Below are positions 13,027 through 23,197 of a stretch of DNA of 64,000 bases, one piece after another; the first letter of the stretch is position 1, and every line of letters starts with the position of its first letter. Source of the DNA: Dichomitus squalens LYAD-421 SS1 (taxonomy: Eukaryota; Basidiomycota; Agaricomycetes; Polyporales; Polyporaceae). The DNA lies in contig NW_006766962.1 of NCBI RefSeq assembly GCF_000275845.1, forward strand, positions 16,526 to 80,525, in the 5' to 3' direction. A program made the translations under genes and the position numbers. The notes under the pieces are model-generated. The model searched no databases. It was not told the origin of the DNA and saw nothing but the letters and a program-made list of their open reading frames with translations.

Positions 13027-14008
13027 ATTCGAAGAGTACGATGAGACAGAGGCGATTCCGAGTGAAAGCAGTTGGGGGAACATGCAAAGACAACCCGGTT
13101 CTTATGAGAGAACGAGTGTGCGTTGCGACCGAGAAGGACGAGTCCGCAAGAAGAGTATATGGCCGGTAGACATCAGCTCTTCGGAGAAGTCTATATTGCT
13201 AGAGAAAGAGGCAAAGCAGGCCAACTAAGAGACAAAAACGTCCATCTCAAAAGAGCTTGCGGGAGGAGGCATGGCTGCGGCGTACCTGTGTGTCAGTCGG
13301 GCTCTCGGCCAGATGGCCACCGACAGCGCAGACACGTGCAGCAACAGAGACCGTGGATCGTATATCAACGACCCAGTCGCATCTTGAAGTGGCTACACCC
13401 GATGTACGCCGGTAGGAAGAGGCACCGTGCCGCCTACGGGCTTTAGGTCGTGGCGTTCGAGGGCTGAGACCGCATGAAATCATGGTACAAGCCCAATGGG
13501 GCGCGGCGCGGCGCATGTCTACAATTCGGCGCATCAGCAGCATGAACACGTCCGGAACCCTGGATTACCTTGAAGGGCTTAGGACAGGACGAGTCTGCCC
13601 CACCTATGGGGCATGAGTTGGAGGATACTTACCACCGTTCAGCTTGATATGTCAACTCGCTGCTCGACATCGTGGTTGTCAGAGTGAGAGCGATTAGCGC
13701 CTGTAGGACGGGGCGATGGGATAAGACGGCGCCGGTGGCGCCTACTACTACCAGGCGTGGAAATGTAACAGAGAACAGCACAGTGCCACATGGTCTATTG
13801 CAGAGATGCAAGTGCGCGAGCGTGAGTAAGTGTACAATATGCGTGCCATGATGTCTACTGGGATACATGGCTCAATCTTGGTCGAGAGCCTGGAATGAGC
13901 GTGAGGAAGTTCGGGCATGCTGGATGCACGGCAATAAGTGAGTCATTATAACTAAGTCGTAAGTCGACGCGAGGTCGTGTAGTCGTATCTCTAGGAGGCA
14001 TCTAGTCG
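13027..14008. other. intergenic between PL14 paralogues B and C
   Basis: About 1 kb with no gene that I can support. The part next to 13026 is the promoter of paralogue B. Confidence 0.5.
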
Positions 14009-15065
14009 TCAGAGCGCCTTGGTGATGGCCACCGAGAAGTCGCCAAAGAACACGTTCTGCTCCTTGGGTGTCGCCCAAGAAGCGTCGTTACCTGCGCGCA
14101 GCAACAAGTTAGTATCAATCCTCCCGGCGCATGCACGGTTTGGCCATATATCCACAGCTCCAAACTACTCACCTCCGAAGAAGGACTGCATCTGGATCCC
14201 ACGAATTCGCCCAGAGTCCGCCGTCCTCAGCACCAGGCCTGGGACAGTGAACATGCTCTTGCCGTCCACGAACAGCTCGAGCTCGCCGTTTGCTTGGCCG
14301 ACATCGTTGAGCTTGACCCGCTGGCCAATCGTTGTGCGCGTCCCTGGGGTGAACGAGAAGGAGCCACGCCCGACGGACGCGCCGAATACGTCGTTACACT
14401 CGGATTTGGGAGGAACGTTGCAGACCGCTTTGTTCTCGGGAGAGTCCGGCGGGAGGTAGGTGTAAAGCTCGCCTGCTCCCTCAGGGCGCCACATGAAGCG
14501 CGCGGAGAAGCAGCCATCGTCGCGGCGGCCACCGGAGCAACCGATGGCTTTTGAGTCGCTGTTTCCTCCGTCTATGATGATAAAGAAATCAGTGACTGTT
14601 CGTTGGTGATCTCCAGACAAAGGACTTACAGAGACCCGGGAGCTTGCCGCCCTTGACAAAGTCGAAGCCATCCTCGAACAGGACAGTGTAAGAAAGTGTA
14701 GCCTCCGCGGCGGTGGTCAAGTCGACGTTATCGGGTCCCGGTGCATAGAAAGAGATGCCACCACGGGGCTGAGCGGAGGGCTTGAAGGAGCCTTTGGGGT
14801 ACTTGGCCTGGATGGAAGGGACACCATCAGGTGCGTTGACGACATCATGAGTCAGGTCCTTGATTTCGCTGACAGGACGGAACGTTGTATCGTCGAAGGG
14901 AACAGCATTAGATGCGTCCTTAGAGACAGACCAAGAAGTGCTATCGGACACAGGGAAGAGAGTGGAGGTAGCACGCGCGGCGAGGGTGGCATTGTACAAA
15001 AGCGGGAGAGCGGAAACGGTGGACGCAATTCCGAGAGCGATGATGGGAGCAAATGTTGCGAGCAT
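14009..15065 (-). CDS. secreted polysaccharide lyase family 14-like protein, paralogue C
   Basis: Exons 15065-14630, 14571-14173 and 14091-14009 give 305 aa. The signal peptide MLATFAPIIALGIASTVSA is followed closely by the lyase-like domain: GGISFYAPGPDNVDLTTA, FVKGGKLPGLYGGNSDS, CSGGRRDDGCFSARFMW, GELYTYLPPD, SVGRGSF, IQMQSFFGG and DASWATPKEQNVFFGDFS. The last exon is 83 nt, as in A, B and D. The first intron is only 58 nt. The Asp/Cys-rich segment after KLPGLYGG is a likely metal- or substrate-binding edge, but that is inference. Confidence 0.78.
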
Positions 15066-16409
15066 TTTGTCGTCGAGCGATTCGTGTAGTGTAAGGACAG
15101 CAGTAGAGCGAGTGGAACAGCACAGCTGTATGAGCGAAAACCTGGGAGCGGACGGAAACCTGCGGCGTCGAGCAAGGAGAGATGCAACACAATGGGTACG
15201 CCTTTATACGATCCATGTCGCATAGCAAAGCTGGGAGAACGGTGCGCCCGCAAACAAAAGAGGGACATTAGCGCACAGAACAAGGAACGAAACGGCAATA
15301 GGACCGGGGCTGATCAGAGAACGCCCATGTGATCAAGAACAAAAAGCTGCCCTTGTCTCAGAGGCAAAGCGCTTATGGTTCACGTCTTCAATGGCATCTG
15401 CGTCGAACCTCATGTGTCCCCAACTCTAGCCTCCGGTACGTGTAGCCAAGACACCGCGCATTGAAACAGCATCGAGTCTGACCTGAAGCTAGACGGGCGC
15501 AGCCAATGGTTAAAGAAATTGAGACTGTATGTGGCGCCGATATCATCACTGCCCCCACTCACCGATTGATTGATTTTGAAAGTCGAGGCGCCAGGGGAGA
15601 GTTCGTAAGATGACAGTCGACCCCAATATCGCCCGACACCCGCGACTGATGTCTGATGTGGCCTTTGGGTGGTCGCGGTAGTACTCAACCGCGGCAGTGT
15701 TGTCTACCCCATTGGGCTGTCGAGGCGATTTGATGTCGAGCGTCCTGGTCACATTTGGGTTTGTGCGTGTTCTCTACAACCATGTGCACGTGTCTGGTTC
15801 GTCCTTTACCATAGCATAGTGCAGACAGGACAGCTATGTGGCAAGCACTTGAGAGTCGAAGACCGAGAGGCTGCGGAGCACCTGCGTCGGCGGTGACGTG
15901 CACATTCTGCACAGCCTCCGACGCGCGGCAGCTCCAGCGCTTGATCGTGTGAAGCAAGAGCCCTCGAACAAACCACGTCGGACGTTCGAGGCTCGGAGGA
16001 CTTATCTACGGCCCATCCACGAGCCGGAAATCCGAATCTGGATCCGGATCAGCTCTGTTCCTCGCATCGTCTTCACAACTCAATCGCGCATGTGGTATCA
16101 AGGAGAAATCTGCTGGGCTGCTCACAGCATTGGTTGCGTTCTGCAAAGAACTCCATCAATACCTATGTGTTGACCATTTCCCTGGAGGTCCGTGCTACAA
16201 GCACGGTGTAGAACAGCAACAACGCATAGACGTATGTTCATCGGTACAATTCAACCAGTAACAATATAACCTATGACGAAAACCCGACACAAAACAAGAA
16301 ATCACCTAAATCATCTTGAAGAAAGCCTCCGACACATCAACCTGAGAGACAGCAATACATATCAAACGTGACGGGGAGCGCTACCAAGGCAACTCACGTA
16401 GTCTAGCGC
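15066..16409. other. intergenic between PL14 paralogues C and D
   Basis: About 1.34 kb. Apart from the promoter of C, no gene or relic is evident. Open frames on both strands are short and lack family features. Confidence 0.5.
15203..15208 (-). promoter_or_regulatory. TATA box candidate of PL14 paralogue C
   Basis: On the minus strand this reads tataaa, about 140 bp upstream of the ATG of paralogue C and correctly oriented. It is a position-and-consensus call only. Confidence 0.4.
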
Positions 16410-17625
16410 TCATAGATCCTCTGTGATAGCGACGGAGAAGTCTGAGAAGTAGACGTCCTGGTCTGTAGGAGAAGCCCACGAGGAGTCCGACCCTGTGCAC
16501 AAAAGTAGTACAAAGTCAGCCCACGGTATGAGAAGGGAGAGCGCAAGCTCTACAGCTCGGAGAGACATCTGTAGACGGAAATGCACCGAGCGCGGCGATC
16601 CTCGGAGCAGTCAATGGGCCGGGGAGCCGTCATTAGAAGCTAGTCCATATGCATGCCTTCGCTGTGGGAAGACGAATCCAGGCCTGTGGGAGGAGGAGAC
16701 TCACCTCCGAAGAATGTCTGCATCTGGAGGCCACGGATGCGCCCGGCCGAGCTATCGCGGATAACAAGGCCGCCCACGTTGATCACACTCTTTCCCGCAA
16801 TGAAGACCTCGAGCTCTCCGTTCGACTGGCCGGCATCATTCAGGCGGACACGTTGGGCAATCGTGGTCCGGCCGCCAGTCTCGAACGTCCACGCGCCACG
16901 GCCCACAGATGCGCCGTAAACATCGTTGCAAGTGGAGTACGGAGGAATGTCGCAGACCGCCTGATTCTCGTCGTAGTCAGGCGGGAGGTATGTGTAGAGT
17001 TCTCCAGCACCATTTGTGCGCCACATGAAGCGTGCGGACCAGCAGCCGTCGTCCCGGCGTCCTCCAGAGCAGGAGAGCGCCTCGTCGTCACTGTCTCCAC
17101 CGTCTGGGAAAACGCAAGGGATCAGTCTGCTCATGAGCTCGTGATAAGAGATACAGTGACAAACAACGTACAAAGACCCGGCAGTTTTCCTCCCTTCACG
17201 AAATCGAAATCGGAGGGGAAGTAGACGTCGTAACTGAATGTAGCCTCCTTCGCTGTAGTCAAGTCGACGTTTGACGGGCCAGGGGCGTAGAAGGAGAACC
17301 CGCCCTGCGGGTCATGGCTAAAAGTGTAGGAACCTGCAGGGTATATCGCGCGCATAGACAGCTTGCCATCCGGTGCGTCGACGTAATCGTGAGAGAGAGC
17401 TGCGATCTCGTTGTGGAGACGGAAGGTAGAGTCTGCGAGGGGACTGGGGCTAGGAAGGTCCTGGTCAGTCGTCCAATACTCCTGCTGGGGAGAGACGGGG
17501 AAAAGAGGGCTATTAATGCTGGCACGGGTGGCGACATTGACCGTATGGGCAGCCATAACGAAGGCGTATCCGGGGACCAGAGGGCCCGCGAAAGCGAGGA
17601 GCATAGCCGAGGGAAGGAACAGCAT
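16410..17625 (-). CDS. secreted polysaccharide lyase family 14-like protein, paralogue D
   Basis: Exons 17625-17172, 17103-16705 and 16492-16410 give 311 aa. The frame stays open upstream to 17916, but the ATG at 17625 gives a hydrophobic signal-like start (MLFLPSAMLLAFAGPLVPG). The domain markers are GGFSFYAPGPSNVDLTTA, FVKGGKLPGLYGGDSDD, CSGGRRDDGCWSARFMW, ELYTYLPPDY, IAQRVRLNDAGQSNGELEVF and DSSWASPTDQDVYFSDFS. It shares intron positions and phases with A-C. It is the copy nearest the second tRNA-Gly gene. Confidence 0.78.
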
Positions 17626-17702
17626 GCTGGTAGTGCAAAAGGGCAACAGCGACAGGTTTATGCAACACTTGTTCTCCCGCTTCTCTATGTCGCCCGAACA
17701 CG

Positions 17703-17710
17703 GCCTTCTT
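17703..17710 (-). promoter_or_regulatory. TATA box candidate of PL14 paralogue D
   Basis: On the minus strand this reads tataagaa, about 85 bp upstream of the chosen ATG (17625). The spacing supports that ATG over the distal one at 17916. Confidence 0.4.
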
Positions 17711-18652
17711 ATACTGAAATACAGATGGGCCCAAAGGAGTGTCTCGCATGCAAAGAAACAAAAGAAGTCGTCGCAACCATATGCAAGTCTTCGCGTCTGC
17801 ACGAGGGAGTACTCACATGAGGTAGCAGCATGCACTCGCACGCCGATACTTCTGAGAACCATTTTTGGGGTGCAGAGGACGTATGTTGATAGCAGGTTGG
17901 CCCCACATAGCGCCAACGAATGATGTTTGGAATTCCCAAGAAGGATGGTCCGGATTGAGGGGCCTGCTGCCGCCCAACATAGAAAGTTCAGAAAAACAGT
18001 TCTTCACAACCATTATACCTTATGGAATAGCTTACTGAGTGCTGAGTGCGAACTGAGCAGCCCCTTTGAGGTGCGCAATGTGGCCCTTGATATCAGCATC
18101 GTGAACGTTGGGCATGGGTGGAAAACTGCATATAAGCTACTCTATTAATGCGGAAATGGAATTCGACTCAGACTCACCCTCCCCAAGGAGCATACATCGG
18201 AAACTACCGTGGCATGTGTACTATGTAGTTGTGGCATCGATATTCCGGTGCACCAGAGAATGAGGGCTCCTGGACTGCCTGGACCCTGGACCCTAGTAGT
18301 GAGGTTTCCGTTGTCAACCGGTGTACGACTCACCTAGATATACGAACCATCCCAACTACATAATCACCGCGAGATCGCGGGCCTCTCGTAAGCAATTGAG
18401 ACAGGCTATTTTACCTGTTGATCTGTTCAGAAGACGCAAGCTGAGCGGGATTGACAATGATAGTATAAGCGACACAAGCGCTACTGTTACCTCTCGGTAA
18501 GGCCGCTACTCTCGGGGGGACATTCCCACGACACTAGACGCACTTAGTCTATGCATACGCGCACAAAATTGGACTGTGAGTTATATTCTGACTTCCATCG
18601 AGGAATGTATTCAAAACATGTTCACATGGCAGCAGGTGTGTCAGGGAGCAAC

Positions 18653-18657
18653 AAAAA
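18653..18657 (-). terminator. RNA polymerase III terminator of tRNA-Gly copy 2
   Basis: A run of five T on the minus strand, about 22 nt beyond the tRNA 3' end. Confidence 0.6.
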
Positions 18658-18678
18658 TCCACTTTTTAGCCGGTCAGT

Positions 18679-18749
18679 TGCATCCGCCGGGAGTCGAACC
18701 CGGAGCTAGGCCATGGGAAGACCCAATGTTACCGCTACACCACGAATGC
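18679..18749 (-). tRNA. tRNA-Gly (CCC anticodon), copy 2
   Basis: This is the exact reverse complement of the gene at 8370-8440 over all 71 nt, with the same cloverleaf and CCC anticodon. The flanks of the two copies are not similar by eye, so the identity stops at the tRNA. The pair encloses the lyase array in inverted orientation. It lies about 100 bp from the start codon of the NTH1 gene. Confidence 0.95.
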
Positions 18750-18849
18750 CACGCACACATATGACCGTTACAGAGCATAGTAAAACCATCACTCTCTTGT
18801 TCACAGTACCCGCGACGTTCCTCTAGACCATCACCACTACCACCCGCCT

Positions 18850-20496
18850 ATGAAGAGGAGAGCGTCGTTGCTCGGCCGGCCAAGTGCGTTCCAGGCAGGC
18901 GTCACGATCTTCGAGCCAAATGAGATCGCACCTGAAACGCTAGTGCGTCAGTCGAAAAGGCTGAAAGTCTCAACTCCAGCCAACCCATCAACCTCAAATT
19001 GTTCCCAACAACGACATGGCGCACCCTCGAGCTCGACGGCACCAAGATCTTCCGAGGATACCGTGTCGGGAGAAGTTACCACAAGCAGAGCTTCGAAGAC
19101 AGCCAAGGTCACTCAACTCGTGAAAACTGAAGTCGACTCGGAAGAGGCAGCCGGCTCGTCCACCTCAGCACCTGCGACAGGACGTCCTAAACCGAAACGG
19201 GTCGCGTCTCCCCGCAAACCGAGGCCGATTCCAACGGCGCTGGAGACCCCCCACCCGGCACCTCCAAGCTGGCGCGAGGCATATGACACGATAAAGCGCA
19301 TGCGCCAGCGTATCGTCGCGCCGGTCGACACCATGGGATGCGACCAGGCACAGTTGAAGGAAACCGACCCGAAGGTGGCATCTCACCATGTTTCTTGTCC
19401 AGTGCCCTGACTATCAGCCACGATAGAATCAACGCTTTTCGACTCTGGTCTCGCTGATGCTGTCGTCACAGACCAAAGATGAAGTGACCGATGCGGCAGT
19501 GGCGAAACTCCGCGAGGCTGTGGGCGGGACCCTGTCCATCGACGCGGTTCTGAGAGCCAGCGAGAGCGCTATTTCCGAAGCCATATGCAAAGTGGGCTTC
19601 TGGCGGCGCAAGACACAGTAAGCAGAAGCTTGGGGGTCTGCTCCCGATCGCCCGACTGTCGCCATCAGTTGACGGGCGCGCTCAGGTACATCAGACAAGC
19701 TGCACAGAAACTCAAGGACGAGTTCGGCGGCGATGTTCCCAAGACTGTAGATGAGCTTTGTTCTCTGCCTGGCGTTGGGCCCAAGATGGCCTTCCTAGCG
19801 TTGCAAGTCGCGTGGAAGGTGTACGTATGGCCGTTAGTTACTTCCGTTCTCGTGCTGATCACTTTTCGGTTCCAGAAATGCTGGAATCGGCGTGGATGTG
19901 CACGTCCACCGGATAACGAACAGGCTTGGATGGCACAAGTCCCCAACGAAGACTCCGGAGGAGACCCGGTACGACCCGCTGGCAGGGTCCAGAGACTCGC
20001 CCGACCAATTTGCTGATGAACTTTCGTCTAGCCTAAACCTGCAGTCATGGTTGCCAGTGGAGCTGCACCCAGATATCAACCATCTACTCGTAGGATTCGG
20101 TCAGGTGCGTCTCGATACATTCTCTTACCATTTGTGTTACTCTGTGGCTTCGTGGCGCAGTCAGCAGTTCTGTCTAAGTGCTTATCGGCCCGGCGGCTAC
20201 CCGCACCACAGACCATATGCGCACCCGTTGGACCCAAGTGCGACCAATGCGAGCTTAGCGATGGGCTCTGCCCGAGCGCTAGGAAGGTCGTCAAAGCGTC
20301 CAGTAGCAAGACGAGAAGCAAGAAGATTGCCTCCGCCGTCTCAGTAGAAGCTGATCGAGGTGCCGGTCCGCAGATCGAAGTTAAGTTTGAGGAAGAGTCG
20401 GAAGAGCACAAGGTCGACATCCAGACCCTCGCCGCGGCACCTGAGCGCACCTCACCTACGCCGGACGTTCCCCTGAAGTATGAGGACACATCATGA
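18850..20496 (+). CDS. NTH1: endonuclease III homologue, DNA glycosylase/AP lyase
   Basis: Six exons, 18850-19374, 19427-19617, 19686-19820, 19876-19968, 20032-20104 and 20212-20496, give 433 aa. The first ~165 residues are a basic, disordered extension. The HhH-GPD core follows: [14 protein letters not shown], then LPGVGPKMA with the catalytic lysine of the family, then GVDVHVHRI with the catalytic aspartate. A 4Fe-4S cysteine set follows in [11 protein letters not shown]...C (spacing 6-2-6). It removes oxidised pyrimidines in base excision repair in the nucleus and possibly mitochondria. The last intron could instead end at 20160, which stays in frame and inserts 17 residues just before the iron-sulfur loop. 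I prefer 20211 because the Gly-Gln to Cys spacing then fits the family. Confidence 0.9.
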
Positions 20497-20825
20497 CACC
20501 CAGTGTCTCGTCCCCGATCCGAAACGCGATCGCATCATCAATACATCGTTTCCGTCGAGCCCTGCTTTCTTGCTGCTTTGTGCTACGCTCAATATTATTC
20601 AGTCTCAGCTACACCCCCTCGTAATCTAATCGTGTATCATATCGTCCTCATCCCTGACTTCGCTCTCCAATCACAGTAGATTCAGCGACGCATCCCAGAA
20701 CCCCTTCTCGAGCCTAGTACACTTCTCCCAGATCACGCACCACTCGTGGAATTGTCGCGCATTTGGCGCATTGTCCACTGCAAGCGTCTCGATCGTCTCT
20801 GTTTTCCGCGAGTGAGTTGCGCAGC
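20497..20825. other. convergent intergenic, NTH1 and THI20
   Basis: Two 3' ends meet here. AT-rich UTR-like sequence, no gene. Confidence 0.5.
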
Positions 20826-22800
20826 TCACACGCTAGCGCACAGGTCAAAAAGCGCACCGATCCCCAGTTTGACAGCCGCTTGGTAGTTCTCGCCCGAGTA
20901 GTCTTCGATCCACTTGAGATACTGGTTCCCTTTGAGCTTGACCCAGCTGTTGGGTTTCGCCGCCTCTTTCTTCAGCCACAACCCGACTTCTCCATACCCG
21001 AGGAGGCACGCCGCAAGGGCCATGATAAGTTTTGCGCTGTCCCCTAACCGCCCAGGATCAATGCTCGCAGGATTCGGCGCAGTCGCAGTGGCATACCTTG
21101 CAGTCCTATGTCGAGGAGGTATGCGCCGTACGCAGTAGTCGAAGGAGACTCGGGCGTCGCGCTCAGCTCCGCTTCGCTGATGCCCCATAGTGCGCAGAAA
21201 GACTTGTGCGTTGTCACTTCCGTGATGATGTTCATGATGGTCTGGGTCGCGGACTGGATGGACGTGTACGTGGCCGACTTTGCGATAAGCAGGCTGCACT
21301 AACCAGTCAACATTATGGAGCTAGGTGCAGAGGGCTGCGCAGTACCCGTATGCCCGTGCATAGTATTTCAGGTACAGGTAGTCCTGCCTGTCTTGATCGT
21401 TAGCAGGAGGAGACGTTCATGAGAGTATGGGGCTTACTTGATGAAATGTAAGAAGCATTCCTTCGGAAGTGTACCTTGCGCAAGCTGCTTCACGAAGTCA
21501 TGCTCTACGTACTCCTTCCATGTTCGCTTTGATGATTGGATAAGGATACGAGTAAGCGGGTGAGGGTTACTTGGTCTTGGCCTATGTCAACAGGGGAAGT
21601 AAGTATTACATGGAGGGCCAGCGATAGTGTCTCCACTCACGGTGGGACAAGTCTCCTCGTGAGCATATGCATGTGGTTCAATGGACCATGGCCCTTCCCA
21701 ACCGGAAACGCAGTCTCGATTCCGACATGTGTGAATATGGTGGCTTGTCGTACCGCCTCAGGCACTAGTCCTGGTCAGCAATGTTCGGGATATGCTGAGG
21801 GAAGTACCCACTCGGCTCCCCTTTGCTCAGAACCGAAGCAATGGCGGCAGCCAGTGTACAGCCAGTCCCATGGGTGTTCATCGACTCTATCCTCGGACTG
21901 ACAAACAAGGTGACGCTTTTTGCTTCTCGCAAGACATCCACAACAAGTGGGCGCGCATTCAACACCTGTTCATTGACCTGCAAGATCTCCATGTTCTCGC
22001 CCAGGAAGTTCTCCTGGACGACCGCCAAATCCGGTCGCGAAGCAACTACTTTCCGGACGTCCGCCAGTGTCAAACTGATGTGTCCGCCCTTCACGAGGAC
22101 CGCCTTGGGCCCTAAGGCGAGGAGGCGCTCGGACGCGGACAACATATCCTCGAGGGTCTCGATCCTCGCATCGGCGCTCCCTTCTTTGCGTGAGAGCAGG
22201 AGCTCCGCCTCGGGCTTGTTGGGGGTGATGAGCGCTGCAAGCGGGAAGAGTTCCTTTGCCATGACGTCCACTGCTTCAGGATGGAGGAGAGTGTGCCCGG
22301 AGGTCGAGACGGCGACGGGATCCACGATGAGCGGGGGTATCCTGGCCGTGTCCTCGAAGTGCGCCCTGAGCGTGCTTGCTACTCTGCGAGTGTTCTCCGC
22401 ATCATAGAGCATCCCTGTTTTTATACTTTTGATATCTATATCCTCGAGCACTGCCCGTAACTGAAATGCGATTCATGTCATGTTTTAATTCACTTCACAA
22501 AAGTCTGAGACGATACTCACCTGCTGTTCGAGGAATTCGGGCGGCGTCGGGTGCACGCCTTGCACGCCCTTCGTATTTTGCGCAGTGAGTGCGGTGATGA
22601 CGGACGTTCCATAGCATCCAAATGCCGTGAACGCCTTCAGGTCGGCCTACAGGGAATGTATTAATCCTCGGATGTGACATCATCGCTTCGTTCTGAGTCG
22701 GGTAGTATGACTCGGAAAGTGCGCATACCTGGATCCCTGCTCCTCCGCTGGAATCAGAGCCTGCGATGGTCAAAACTGCCGGAGGCGTTGTTCCGTCCAT
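20826..22800 (-). CDS. THI20: bifunctional HMP/HMP-P kinase - TenA protein (thiamin salvage)
   Basis: Eight exons, 22800-22729, 22646-22521, 22460-21812, 21770-21641, 21581-21438, 21387-21346, 21293-21097 and 21043-20826, give 525 aa. Residues 1-280 are the ThiD-type kinase: LTIAGSDSSGGAGIQADLKAF at the start, IVDPVAVSTSG, LITPNKPEAE and NTHGTGCTLAAAIAS (anion-hole region). The C-terminal half is a TenA/thiaminase II-like fold, with KRTWKEYVEHDFVKQLAQG, FIKQDYLYLKYYARAYG and a closing LIMALAACLLGYGEVG helix. In yeast, Thi20 phosphorylates hydroxymethylpyrimidine twice and salvages thiamin breakdown products. The domain junction is spliced through a very short intron (about 41 nt, 21771-21811). 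Its donor position is my best phase-consistent choice. Confidence 0.9.
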
Positions 22801-23197
22801 AATTCAGCAAGTACTGACGTTGGTGGTCGATAAGGACGGTTGCGAAACAGAGTTCGCTCCAGCTTTCTTCCAGTTCACCCGGGCCGAGGTCCGGCAGGCA
22901 CGGAATTCAGGCGCAGGCATTGCCTGGGTCCAACGCAGGATCCGGTTGGTCTTAGCCCACTACACAACCTGTTTAATTATCCAGGCCTGCGGTCTAACCC
23001 AATATCTGCTACTACAGTATACTAACGCCCCCACCGGATCAGTTCAACATACAAATAAAATTATGCAGAAGCGACAGTGGGGAACCACGGGTGCACATCT
23101 GGTATCCACTTCAACGTCTTGATATTTAGATTAGGGAGCTCAATGAACGAGTCCGGCGTCCCTCGTTTGAGCCGGTCGCATGCGTCTGCAAGATTTC
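22801..23197. other. intergenic, THI20 promoter and NAA35 3' flank
   Basis: THI20 and NAA35 are both transcribed leftward. This stretch should hold the THI20 promoter, where thiamin-responsive control would be expected, but I recognise no specific element and no TPP riboswitch core. Confidence 0.45.

Larger units (their letters stand above)
17626..18678. other. intergenic, PL14 paralogue D to tRNA-Gly copy 2
   Basis: This holds the promoter of paralogue D and about 800 bp in which I see nothing more. Confidence 0.5.

Noticed and set aside
8370..18749. Treating the tRNA-flanked block as an integrative element with long inverted repeats
   Set aside because: Identity between the two ends stops exactly at the tRNA genes, and there is no integrase, transposase or target duplication.
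22801..23197. TPP riboswitch upstream of THI20
   Set aside because: I looked for the conserved TPP aptamer core (CUGAGA-type) on the coding strand near the start and in the first introns and did not recognise one.
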